Of a DNA stretch of 35,139 nucleotides, positions 8,336 to 16,535 are shown in pieces; the first letter of the stretch is position 1; each line of letters starts with the position of its first letter. Made by a program: the position numbers and the translations under genes. The notes beneath the pieces are model-generated. The model searched no databases and was not told where the DNA came from. It worked only from the letters and a program-made list of their open reading frames with translations. This DNA comes from CAJXSD01 sp964633145 (GTDB taxonomy: Bacteria > Pseudomonadota > Alphaproteobacteria > Rhodobacterales > Rhodobacteraceae), in NCBI GenBank assembly GCA_964633145.1, contig CAZWFE010000024.1, positions 1 to 35,139 of the forward strand, written 5' to 3'.

Positions 8336-8427
8336 GTCAGGTACCTCGTTTAAGTGTTACAGCAACGCGGATGCGCCGCCAATATAAAAAGGCGCCGCAG
8401 TGGGCCGCGCCAAAATTCTGTTTCGCG

Positions 8428-8456
8428 CTTGTATGACCTAGGGGGCAAATCGTCAA
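8428..8456 (-). promoter_or_regulatory. Sigma-70 type promoter for rpmB
   Basis: On the minus strand TTGACG (8456-8451) is separated by exactly 17 bp from TACAAG (8433-8428). This predicts a start near 8420 and a leader of about 85 nt before rpmB. The remaining meaB-rpmB gap (8457-8564) shows no gene. Confidence 0.65.
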
Positions 8457-8564
8457 GCACTTGGATCGCAGAATCTGACCAAAAATTCAGTTTCACAGGG
8501 ATTGCAGCGAAATTGCGCGATATTTTCACAATACTTGGTGCGATTTACGCGTCCTTACGACGAA

Positions 8565-9554
8565 TCATTGGGGGATTTCAATGTGGATCATATCCAACAA
8601 ATCTTGGGCGGCGCGTTCTGGACGTGTGTCGCCGCGAGCAACAGCTTGCGACAGTGATTCCATCTGTTGTTGGATTTTTGGCTGGGCCAATACCGCCAAC
8701 AATCCCTGCCGGACATCTTCGCCGAACCAAAACCGCGACTGATCGGATCGCCTGCGATCATAATGACCATGATCGCGGCGCCATGTCATCAATTCACACA
8801 TTTTATCCCAAGCCGTATCGATCCCCATGTTTTGCGTCGCCGAAACGGTCATCGCGCATGGAAACCCTTGGGGGTCTTGGGGACGTTTTCGCAACAGGCG
8901 CAATGCACCTGAATAATCGGCGCAAGTGCGAATGGCGGTTGTGCGTAAATCACCATCCGCTTTGTTGACCAAAATCATATCCGCCATTTCCATGATGCCC
9001 CGTTTAACCCCCTGCAATTCGTCACCGCCCGCAGGCGCCAGCAACAGCAAAAACAGATCCGAAATTTCGGACACAATCGTTTCAGATTGGCCCACACCCA
9101 CCGTTTCAATCAAAACCACATCAAACCCTGCCGCTTCGCATAGGGCGACCGCCTCGCGGGTGCGACGCGATACACCGCCCAAATGCGATTGACTGGGCGA
9201 TGGGCGGATAAAGGCATTGGGATCACGCGACAAACGATCCATGCGCGTTTTATCCCCCAGTATCGATCCGCCCGATCGCGCGGAACTGGGGTCCACGGCC
9301 AAAACCGCAACACGTTTGCCCATGGCCGTCAAAAAACAACCGAATGTTTCGATAAATGTCGATTTACCAACACCAGGCGTGCCAGACAGCCCAATGCGCA
9401 ACGCCTGCCTGTTTTGGACGCCAACCGCCTCGATCAGGGCCAAGGCACGGGCGCGATGATCACTGCGTGCGCTTTCAACCAAAGTGATCGCGCGGGCCAA
9501 TGCGCGTCGATCACCTTGCATAACTTTGGTGGCTAGTTCGGCGTCTGTCATCAT
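8565..9554 (-). CDS. meaB: Methylmalonyl-CoA mutase-associated GTPase MeaB
   Basis: This 329-residue G3E-family GTPase protects and reloads the adenosylcobalamin cofactor of methylmalonyl-CoA mutase in propionyl-CoA metabolism (it was formerly annotated ArgK). Visible motifs are the P-loop GTPGVGKS (58-65), DPSSARSGGSILGDKTRM, the Walker B-like ETVGVGQSE and NKADGD for guanine recognition. Length is typical. The start is the tandem ATGATG at 9554. The mutase itself is not in the window. It is divergent from the DUF3108 gene. Confidence 0.96.
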   Translation of the reverse strand: MMTDAELATKVMQGDRRALARAITLVESARSDHRARALALIEAVGVQNRQALRIGLSGTPGVGKSTFIETFGCFLTAMGKRVAVLAVDPSSARSGGSILGDKTRMDRLSRDPNAFIRPSPSQSHLGGVSRRTREAVALCEAAGFDVVLIETVGVGQSETIVSEISDLFLLLLAPAGGDELQGVKRGIMEMADMILVNKADGDLRTTAIRTCADYSGALRLLRKRPQDPQGFPCAMTVSATQNMGIDTAWDKMCELMTWRRDHGHYDRRRSDQSRFWFGEDVRQGLLAVLAQPKIQQQMESLSQAVARGDTRPERAAQDLLDMIHIEIPQ

Positions 9555-9662
9555 ATTTCGGCAGCTTTCCGCAAGTTGTAATTCAGGTCATTGACCTTTG
9601 CTCAGGTTTCTTGGCTTGATTGGGTACGCTATTGCGACACAAAATGAAAGACGGGGTGCAAA

Positions 9663-10379
9663 ATGTCACAGGGGTCCATAGTTCGCGCAATCTGCGCCGC
9701 GGGCGCACTGCTGTTTTCGGCAACATCGATCAGCGCCGATACGCAAAACTATGCGTTTGGCATCAACCTGCTGGGGATCAAGGCGGGTGAATTACGGTAT
9801 TCCGTCCGCCACCAAGGCAATCAATATTCCGCCGCGGGCAAAGTATTTCCAACCGGGCTTGCTGCGCAATTTGTGAAATTCGCTTTTGATGTCAGTGTAT
9901 CGGGCCGCGTGACCAAAAACGGCTACGCCCCAACACGCTATAGCGAAAAATCCGACAATGGCCGCCGACAAGAAGAAAAGTATTTAACCTATACCAACGG
10001 AATCGCGCGGGTCAAATCACCCAAATTACCAAAACCTTATTGGGCCGACCCCAAAGACCAAAAAGGTACCGTTGACCCAATGACTGCCATTTTTTGGACA
10101 CTAAGTGACAAGACCAAAGACGAATTGTGCCGCCAAAACATCCCCATTTTTGACGGTGCGCGGCGGGTTCAAATCAAGCTGTCCAATCCCCAAGAAACCA
10201 ATGAATCTGCCACATGCGATGGCGTATACAAACGTGTTGACGGGTTTTCGCAATCCGAACTGAAAGAGGGAACAACATTCCCATTTTCGATCACATACGA
10301 AAAAATCGGTGATATTTACCGAACAAAACGCTTTGATGTGCAATCTGTGCGTGGACGTGTGTCAGTAACTCGGCAATAA
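9663..10379 (+). CDS. Exported DUF3108 protein
   Basis: This 238-residue protein has a Sec signal peptide ending at SISA (residue 25). The mature part is rich in beta structure, with FGINLLGIKAGELRYSV and the repeated pattern of extracytoplasmic DUF3108 proteins. Two cysteines (CRQ and CDG) could form a disulfide. The function of the family is unknown; an envelope-associated role is inferred from export. The hrpB GTG start follows within 8 bp, so the two are co-transcribed. Confidence 0.85.
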   Translation: MSQGSIVRAICAAGALLFSATSISADTQNYAFGINLLGIKAGELRYSVRHQGNQYSAAGKVFPTGLAAQFVKFAFDVSVSGRVTKNGYAPTRYSEKSDNGRRQEEKYLTYTNGIARVKSPKLPKPYWADPKDQKGTVDPMTAIFWTLSDKTKDELCRQNIPIFDGARRVQIKLSNPQETNESATCDGVYKRVDGFSQSELKEGTTFPFSITYEKIGDIYRTKRFDVQSVRGRVSVTRQ

Positions 10380-10386
10380 AGGCCGT

Positions 10387-12822
10387 GTGACACAAGAATT
10401 ACCCATAACAGCCGTCATCGGCGAATTGATTGCGGCGCTATCGCGTTGCAATCGTGCTGTATTATGTGCGCCACCCGGGGCGGGCAAAACCACAAATGTT
10501 CCCTTGGCCATTTTGGAACGGCTGGACCCGCGTGGCAAAATCATCATGCTGGAACCGCGCAGATTGGCCGCGCGCGCGGCGGCCGAACGGATGGCAGAGA
10601 CACTGGGCGAAAATTTGGGCGAAACCGTCGGATATCGGATCCGCGGCGATGCAAAAACATCCCCATCGACCAAAATCGAAGTGGTCACCGAAGGTATCCT
10701 AACCCGCATGATCCAGAATGATCCGGAATTACCGGGGATCGACACCATTATTTTTGACGAATTTCACGAACGATCCTTAAATGCTGATTTGGGGCTAGCT
10801 CTGACACTGGAAATTGCCGATGCCCTGCGCGATGATCTGCGTATCTTGGTCATGTCGGCCACATTGGATGCAGACCCAATCGCGGCCCTGCTGGGGGATG
10901 CACCCGTCGTCGTATCCCAAGGCCGCAGTTTTCCTGTCACGCCCCATTGGCTGCCCCGCCCCCTAGATCGCAGCCTGTCGTTCGAACAAGCCATGACCGA
11001 TCTGATCCTATCGGCAATGACAACCGAATCGGGGGGCGTTTTGGCATTTTGCCCGGGCGAGGCGGAAATCAAACGGATTATGACCCGACTGGCCCCACAA
11101 GTCAGCCCCGAGGTGAAAATTTTCCCGCTTTACGGCGCAATGGATTTTGCCCTGCAACGGCAGGCGATCCAGCCGATGACATCGGGGCGCAAAGTCGTCT
11201 TGGCCACATCCATTGCCGAAACATCCCTAACGATCCAAGATATTTCCATTGTGGTGGATGGGGGATTGGCACGGCGTGCCAAATTTGACCCCGCCACAGG
11301 CATGTCACGTTTGATTACCGAAAAGGTATCGCGCGCCGAGGCCACACAGCGCATGGGACGCGCAGGCCGCGTGCGCGCAGGCCACTGTTTCAAGCTGTGG
11401 TCCAAAGCCGAAGAAGGCACCCTGCCCGCCTTTGCACCCCCAGAAATTGAAACGTCTGATTTAACGGGCTTGGCACTGGAATTGGCACAATGGGGCAGCC
11501 CGCCTGACGCGATGGCGTTTCTGACCCAACCCAACCCTGCCCTGATGGCCGAGGCGCAACAGGTGCTGGGTATGTTGGGCGCCCTGTCCCCCAAGGGCCA
11601 GATCACCAAACACGGCAAAGAATTGGCACGCGCCCCTGTCCACCCCAGATTGGGTCATATGCTGGCCATGGGCGGCGCGGTGGCGGCCCCGATGGCTGCA
11701 TTGTTATCGGATCGTGACATTTTGAACCGTGGCGCACCTGCCGATATCGCATTGCGCATCACCGCATTAAAGGATGCCAAATCCTTTGAAGTAAATCATC
11801 CCTATCAGCTGAACCGACCCGCCCTGACCCGCGTCCGAGCCGAGGCCAAGCGATTGGCGAAACTGTTTCGCGCAGACACCGACTACAGTCCCGAACAACT
11901 GTTTGCGCTGGCCTTTCCCGACCGGATAGGGCAACGCCGCAAAGGCGATAGCCCCCGCTATGTCCTAAGCAATGGCAAAGGTGTGACATTAACCGATGGC
12001 GACCCTTTGGGGCATGCGCCCTATATCGTCTGTGTACAAACCGATGGACGCGCGCGCGACGCAACCGTGCGACAGGCCATTCAAATCCACATCTCGGACC
12101 TGCGCGACCTGTTTGCAGACCAAATCACATGGGATCAATCCTGTGCGTGGTCGAAACGTGAAAAACGGGTTGTTGCCCGCAAACAAGAACGGCTGGGCGC
12201 CTTGGTTTTGACCGATCAAAAATGGACGGATGCCCCAAAGGACGATATCAAACACACCATGCTGGATGGGATCCGCGATATCGGGTTTCATTGGCCCAAG
12301 CCAGCACAGCGATTTTTGGCGCGCGTGGCTTTGGTGGGCGATCAACTGCCCGATTTTTCCGCCCCCCATTTGATGGACACGCTTGAGGATTGGTTGCTGC
12401 CCTATCTTGATGGCGTCACAACGGCAGCGCAGTGGCAGGCCTTTGATCCGCTGCCTGCGTTGCGCGCGCGGCTGGATTGGGGGCAGATGTCCCTGCTAGA
12501 TGCCCAAGTGCCTGCAGCCTTTACCACACCATTGGGGCGGCAGATCCCGATTGATTATGACACGGAACATCCCACCATTTCATTGCGATTGCAGGAAATG
12601 TTCGGGCAAAAAACCCATCCGATGGTTGGAAAAACGCCCCTGCGCGTGACACTGTTGTCCCCCGCCCAGCGCCCTGTGCAAACCACGATGGATTTGCCGG
12701 GGTTTTGGAAAACCAGTTACCAAGATGTACGCAAAGACATGCGCGGCCAATATCCCAAACACCCATGGCCCGAGGATCCAACCATTGCGGACCCCACACT
12801 GCGCACGAAACGACGGTCGTAA
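10387..12822 (+). CDS. hrpB: ATP-dependent helicase HrpB
   Basis: This 811-residue DEAH-family helicase is of the HrpB type. Walker A is PPGAGKTT (29-36), motif II is DEFH (124-127) in DEFHERS, and motif III is SATL (157-160). The QRMGRAGRVRAGHC block is motif VI. The C-terminal HrpB domain is present and length matches the family. The start is GTG at 10387, which fits the AAAGG upstream and the 7-bp gap to the DUF3108 gene. The cellular role of HrpB is poorly defined. The stop codon sits in the loop of a short palindrome. Confidence 0.95.
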   Translation: MTQELPITAVIGELIAALSRCNRAVLCAPPGAGKTTNVPLAILERLDPRGKIIMLEPRRLAARAAAERMAETLGENLGETVGYRIRGDAKTSPSTKIEVVTEGILTRMIQNDPELPGIDTIIFDEFHERSLNADLGLALTLEIADALRDDLRILVMSATLDADPIAALLGDAPVVVSQGRSFPVTPHWLPRPLDRSLSFEQAMTDLILSAMTTESGGVLAFCPGEAEIKRIMTRLAPQVSPEVKIFPLYGAMDFALQRQAIQPMTSGRKVVLATSIAETSLTIQDISIVVDGGLARRAKFDPATGMSRLITEKVSRAEATQRMGRAGRVRAGHCFKLWSKAEEGTLPAFAPPEIETSDLTGLALELAQWGSPPDAMAFLTQPNPALMAEAQQVLGMLGALSPKGQITKHGKELARAPVHPRLGHMLAMGGAVAAPMAALLSDRDILNRGAPADIALRITALKDAKSFEVNHPYQLNRPALTRVRAEAKRLAKLFRADTDYSPEQLFALAFPDRIGQRRKGDSPRYVLSNGKGVTLTDGDPLGHAPYIVCVQTDGRARDATVRQAIQIHISDLRDLFADQITWDQSCAWSKREKRVVARKQERLGALVLTDQKWTDAPKDDIKHTMLDGIRDIGFHWPKPAQRFLARVALVGDQLPDFSAPHLMDTLEDWLLPYLDGVTTAAQWQAFDPLPALRARLDWGQMSLLDAQVPAAFTTPLGRQIPIDYDTEHPTISLRLQEMFGQKTHPMVGKTPLRVTLLSPAQRPVQTTMDLPGFWKTSYQDVRKDMRGQYPKHPWPEDPTIADPTLRTKRRS

Positions 12823-12828
12823 CGACCG
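12814..12828. other. Palindrome across the hrpB stop codon
   Basis: CGGTCG (12814-12819) and CGACCG (12823-12828) flank the TAA stop of hrpB. It lies in the 8-bp gap between the convergent hrpB and oxidoreductase genes. There is no T-run, so any terminator or end-stabilising function is speculative. Confidence 0.35.
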
Positions 12829-12830
12829 CG

Positions 12831-13826
12831 CTACACTGCGTCGCCCGCCACCTTAAGCACAATTTTGCCGATATGTGCGCTGCTTTCCATGCGGGCATGG
12901 GCGGCGACGGCATCGGACAAATCATATTCGCTGTCCATGACGGGGGCCACACGACCTTGGGTCAACAATGGCCAGACATGTTGTTCCAAATCTTGGGCAA
13001 TCCGGGATTTGGCCAAATCAGATTGGGGACGCAGGGTGGATCCCGTAATCGTCAATCGACGCATCATCATGGGGGCAAAATTAATATCAGCCTTGGGACC
13101 CTGCAAAAACGCAATTTGCACCAAACGTCCGTCGGGGGCCAATGATTTCAGGTTGCGGCGAATGTAATCGCCCCCCACCATATCCAAAATCACATCTGCC
13201 CCGCCTGCTTGGATCATAACATCCTCAAACGCCGCTGTCCGGTAATTGATGGCAACATCTGCGCCCAAATCGCGGCAGGCCTGACATTTTTCATCTGATC
13301 CCGCGGTTGCAAACACCCGCGCGCCAAAGGCATGGGCCAGCTGAATGGCCGTGGTTCCAATGCCCGATGACCCCCCATGCACCAAAAACCGTTCGCCAGC
13401 CTGCAGCTGACCGCGTTGGAACACATTGGACCAGACAGTAAAAAACGTCTCGGGCAGGCAGGCCGCCTGTTTCATGTCCAAGCCCGCTGGTATGGGCAAA
13501 CAATGCGCCGCTGGGGTGGCAACATATTCGGCATAGCCACCGCCCGGCAACAGGGCACAGACACGATCACCGACCGACCAACGCGACACACCATCCCCAA
13601 CCGCGGCGATGACGCCCGATGCCTCAAGCCCTGGCAGATCGCTGGCACCAGCGGGTGGATCGTATAACCCCGCCCGTTGCAGCGCGTCGGGCCGATTAAC
13701 GCCAGCAAATGAAACCTTGATCACAACCTGTCCTGCCTGCGGCTGTGGAACAGGGCGCTGGGTTACCTGCAACACGTCAGGGCCACCTGGATGTGAAATT
13801 TCAACGGCGTTCATCATGTTTGGCAT
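12831..13826 (-). CDS. NAD(P)H quinone oxidoreductase, zinc-less MDR family
   Basis: This 331-residue medium-chain dehydrogenase/reductase is of the quinone oxidoreductase (QOR/PIG3) type. The N-terminal GroES-like domain starts around MMNAVEISHPGGPDVLQV and lacks zinc-ligand cysteines. The nucleotide-binding fold has GGSSGIGTTAIQLA near residue 150. Such enzymes reduce quinones or alpha,beta-unsaturated carbonyls with NADPH. Its ATG overlaps the COQ9 stop by one base (TAATG), so translation of the two genes is probably coupled, and a quinone-related role is plausible. Confidence 0.9.
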   Translation of the reverse strand: MPNMMNAVEISHPGGPDVLQVTQRPVPQPQAGQVVIKVSFAGVNRPDALQRAGLYDPPAGASDLPGLEASGVIAAVGDGVSRWSVGDRVCALLPGGGYAEYVATPAAHCLPIPAGLDMKQAACLPETFFTVWSNVFQRGQLQAGERFLVHGGSSGIGTTAIQLAHAFGARVFATAGSDEKCQACRDLGADVAINYRTAAFEDVMIQAGGADVILDMVGGDYIRRNLKSLAPDGRLVQIAFLQGPKADINFAPMMMRRLTITGSTLRPQSDLAKSRIAQDLEQHVWPLLTQGRVAPVMDSEYDLSDAVAAHARMESSAHIGKIVLKVAGDAV

Positions 13827-14524
13827 TATTTATCCTTGGGGTTTGCCCAAACACCTGGGCGATTCATGTTTTGTGTCTGCGGTGCCTTGAAACGATCCAG
13901 AACCCATTTCGGCCCTGACAACAGTCGCGACAAGGATGGGTTTGACCGAACCTGAGCTTTGAGCTTCTCGAATTGCATGACGTCTGCGATTCGGCGATCC
14001 AGATAATCCCATGTATCTTGGTCATCAACACCCTCATCACCCAGCCAATATAAAACGGTACTGCCATAGACGGCCGACAAAGTTGCACGCTTGGTATACC
14101 AATTATAATCCTCAGAGGTGTCGCCCAAAACTGACCAAATCACATCGCATGTTCCCCATATCAACGACGCGCCAAGTGCTGCGTTTTGGGGCAGCGCAAA
14201 CAACGAAGTCGCGCGACGCACCGATTCTTTGTCCTGCGCAATTTCAATACGCTTTCTAACGCACCATGTGATTTTTTCACGAAATTTATAGCCAGACAGA
14301 TCTGTTTCACTGATGGCCAAGCGCAATGCGTCATCGCCCATTTTATGCGACCAAACGGCCAAATCCAGCCCACCACGCGGTAAATGTAGGCGTGCTATAT
14401 TTGGATCTATCCCGCAATCTTGGCATGCGGCGTGTAACGCATCATCCGTCCAACCATCAAAAGCCACGTGAATGATCGCTGCATCAACCAGACGATTTTT
14501 GATCTCTTGGGCCGTATTTTCCAT
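13826..14524 (-). CDS. COQ9 family ubiquinone biosynthesis protein
   Basis: The protein has 232 residues from the ATG at 14524, which has AAGGA nine bases upstream. The frame runs on to 14581, but those 19 extra residues lack a ribosome binding site. The N-terminal TetR-like helical region contains HVAFDGWTDDAL, the hallmark of COQ9 proteins, followed by the lipid-binding C-terminal region (LRYATSLFALPQNAAL-like core with WYTKRATLSAVYGSTVLYWL). COQ9 binds a lipid and presents the ubiquinone precursor to COQ7. It overlaps the quinone oxidoreductase gene by one base and is divergent from rpsU. Confidence 0.9.
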   Translation of the reverse strand: MENTAQEIKNRLVDAAIIHVAFDGWTDDALHAACQDCGIDPNIARLHLPRGGLDLAVWSHKMGDDALRLAISETDLSGYKFREKITWCVRKRIEIAQDKESVRRATSLFALPQNAALGASLIWGTCDVIWSVLGDTSEDYNWYTKRATLSAVYGSTVLYWLGDEGVDDQDTWDYLDRRIADVMQFEKLKAQVRSNPSLSRLLSGPKWVLDRFKAPQTQNMNRPGVWANPKDK

Positions 14525-14630
14525 GGTCAATCCTTCCAGAGCTTTCTCTAGACAATAATAGAACAGTTTGCTATAGGACAATCTCCTGCTATCTAATGCA
14601 ACTCTAAACTAGAAAGGTGGTGAAAACCAC

Positions 14631-14837
14631 ATGCAGGTAAGCGTTCGCGACAATAACGTCGATCAGGCCCTACGGGCCCTGAAAAAGAAGCTACAGCGTG
14701 AAGGTGTGTTTCGCGAAATGAAGCTAAAGCAACATTTCGAAAAACCGTCGATCAAAAAAGCACGCGAAAAAGCTGAAGCGATCCGCCGCGCCCGGAAATT
14801 GGCGCGTAAGAAAGCACAGCGTGAAGGAATGATGTAA
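14631..14837 (+). CDS. rpsU: 30S ribosomal protein S21
   Basis: This 68-residue, strongly basic protein begins MQVSVRDNNVDQALRALKKK and continues with REGVFREMKLKQHFEKPS, the standard S21 sequence. S21 helps the 30S subunit select mRNA near the anti-Shine-Dalgarno region. A ribosome binding site AAAGGTGG lies upstream and an intrinsic terminator follows within 20 bp. Confidence 0.98.
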   Translation: MQVSVRDNNVDQALRALKKKLQREGVFREMKLKQHFEKPSIKKAREKAEAIRRARKLARKKAQREGMM

Positions 14838-14854
14838 TCATTCTGACTGTTTTT

Positions 14855-14889
14855 AAAACCCTCCGAGTTTCTGCTCGGAGGGTTTTTTT
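14855..14889 (+). terminator. Intrinsic terminator of rpsU
   Basis: CCCTCCGAG (14859-14867) pairs exactly with CTCGGAGGG (14874-14882) around a 6-nt loop, followed by seven T residues and flanked by A residues on the left. It is the strongest terminator in the window. Confidence 0.95.
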
Positions 14890-15129
14890 ACAGCCAATGT
14901 TCTGGCGTTTGCCCAAATTATTCCCCCTTCATGCGCAACATCTGATCGTTGCAAAAATTAAAAAAAACATTCCACAGAAAATAATGCTTGCGCCACTAAT
15001 ATTATTATCATATTGACATCAAATAGATTGTAAAAGATCGTGTAAGCTTAAGCTGACAGAATATTGGTCATTTTGCGTCACAATAGTACTTGTCTACCGA
15101 ACTGAAACTAATGACTACTGCACGACAAA

Positions 15130-15552
15130 ATGAACATACATCAAACCCTTAATTCTATATGCGCCAGGACTTCGTTCCTGCTTGATATCGAAACATGCTT
15201 TATTGCCAATCATATCCAGGATGATGATTGGAAAATGATTGCAGGGCATGGAATATTGTCCGCCCCACATGCTTTTTCACTTTCATCAAAACTAAATCCA
15301 ACCGATCGCGGCCTAAATGTGGTTCATGGAACCTGCACGTTAAAGTTTCAACAAGCTTTCAATACAACAATTGAATTCGAATTTTTAGCAAAGCAAGGTC
15401 ACAACATTTCACTATTCATTGGATCGCGCGTACCGCAATCTGCCCTAGGCTCCGATGACATCAGACTGTTGGGTGTGCAATACAAACTTATGCAAAAAGA
15501 AATATCCCGGGTCAGTACCTGGCTAACGACACCCCCGTCGCCTACGCACTAG
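15130..15552 (+). CDS. Uncharacterised AT-rich orphan protein
   Basis: This 140-residue soluble protein has no signal peptide or membrane segment and I recognise no family. The alternation of strands and helices (CFIANHIQDDDWKMIAGHG, then FEFLAKQGHNISLFIGSR) is loosely reminiscent of a small GAF/PAS-like sensor fold, but no diagnostic motif is present. Both the gene and the 240 bp before it are clearly more AT-rich than the neighbours, and no good ribosome binding site precedes the ATG. It could be a recently acquired or lineage-specific gene. A TTGACA at 15013-15018 lacks a convincing -10 partner. Confidence 0.6.
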   Translation: MNIHQTLNSICARTSFLLDIETCFIANHIQDDDWKMIAGHGILSAPHAFSLSSKLNPTDRGLNVVHGTCTLKFQQAFNTTIEFEFLAKQGHNISLFIGSRVPQSALGSDDIRLLGVQYKLMQKEISRVSTWLTTPPSPTH

Positions 15553-15555
15553 AAT

Positions 15556-16470
15556 TTAATACACCTTGGGAACATACAGTTCATCTGGCAAAACACGCCG
15601 CTCATAGTCGGGATTAAACACACGATTTGGCAGATCCACTTTTTCGAATGGAATTTCTTGATAAGGGATCTGACTAAGGATGTGTTCAATGCAATTCAAT
15701 CGTTCCCGTTTTTTGTCATTACCCTCAACGATGTACCATGGGGCCTCGGGAATATTGGTGCGTGCAAACATGTCCTCTTTCGCCTTGGTGTAATCTTCCC
15801 AGCGAATTCGGCTTTGCAAATCCATCGTCGATAATTTCCATTGTTTCATTGGATCATGGATCCGCATCAAAAACCGTAGTTGCTGTTCTTCGTCAGTGAT
15901 CGAAAACCAATATTTCAATAAAATAATGCCAGAGCGCGCCAACATGCGTTCAAACTCTGGGACATCGCGAAAAAACTGTTCGACCTCTTCTTCTGTTGCA
16001 AATCCCATTACACGTTCGACACCGGCGCGATTGTACCACGAACGGTCGAACAAAACGATTTCCCCCCCCGCAGGCAAGTGCGGGACATAGCGTTGGAAAT
16101 ACCACTGTGTTTTTTCCCGCTCTGTGGGCGCGGGCAATGCAACGACACGGGCCACACGCGGGTTCAATCGCTGTGTAATCCGCTTGATCACGCCGCCCTT
16201 GCCTGCACTGTCGCGGCCTTCGCACAGGATCAATACCTTGGCGCCGGTCAATTCGACCCAATGCTGCAGCTTTATCAATTCTGCCTGCAAACGCAGTAAA
16301 TTTGTATAGTATGTACGCCGATCCAGCATATTGGGATGCTTTTCTTTATATAATCCGCGCAATTCATCGCTGAGCATCGGTTCGTTAAACTCGCTCTCAA
16401 AGAGGTCGTCCAATGTCTCTTCTAGCTCTGCTTCGATCCAGCTAAGGTTCTGCTTTTTTTGCTCGTTCAT
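15556..16470 (-). CDS. ppk2: Polyphosphate kinase 2
   Basis: This 304-residue single-domain PPK2 transfers phosphate between polyphosphate and nucleotides, usually making nucleoside triphosphates from diphosphates. Walker A is GRDSAGKGG (85-93). Walker B lies in LFDRSWYNRAGVE (140-152), preceded by the lid-module region PAPTEREKTQWYFQRY. All key residues are present and length is normal. It stands alone between the orphan gene (convergent, 3 bp between stops) and the GMC oxidoreductase. It probably helps energy and nucleotide balance under stress. Confidence 0.96.
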   Translation of the reverse strand: MNEQKKQNLSWIEAELEETLDDLFESEFNEPMLSDELRGLYKEKHPNMLDRRTYYTNLLRLQAELIKLQHWVELTGAKVLILCEGRDSAGKGGVIKRITQRLNPRVARVVALPAPTEREKTQWYFQRYVPHLPAGGEIVLFDRSWYNRAGVERVMGFATEEEVEQFFRDVPEFERMLARSGIILLKYWFSITDEEQQLRFLMRIHDPMKQWKLSTMDLQSRIRWEDYTKAKEDMFARTNIPEAPWYIVEGNDKKRERLNCIEHILSQIPYQEIPFEKVDLPNRVFNPDYERRVLPDELYVPKVY

Positions 16471-16535
16471 TATATTTTCCCAATTCTAATCAGCCTTGCG
16501 CCCGTTGATTGCGCATCACCTGATACATGCACCAA

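Noticed and set aside
8354..8968. 204-codon open frame on the plus strand across the rpmB-meaB gap
   Set aside because: It is mostly antisense to meaB and lacks any recognised motif.
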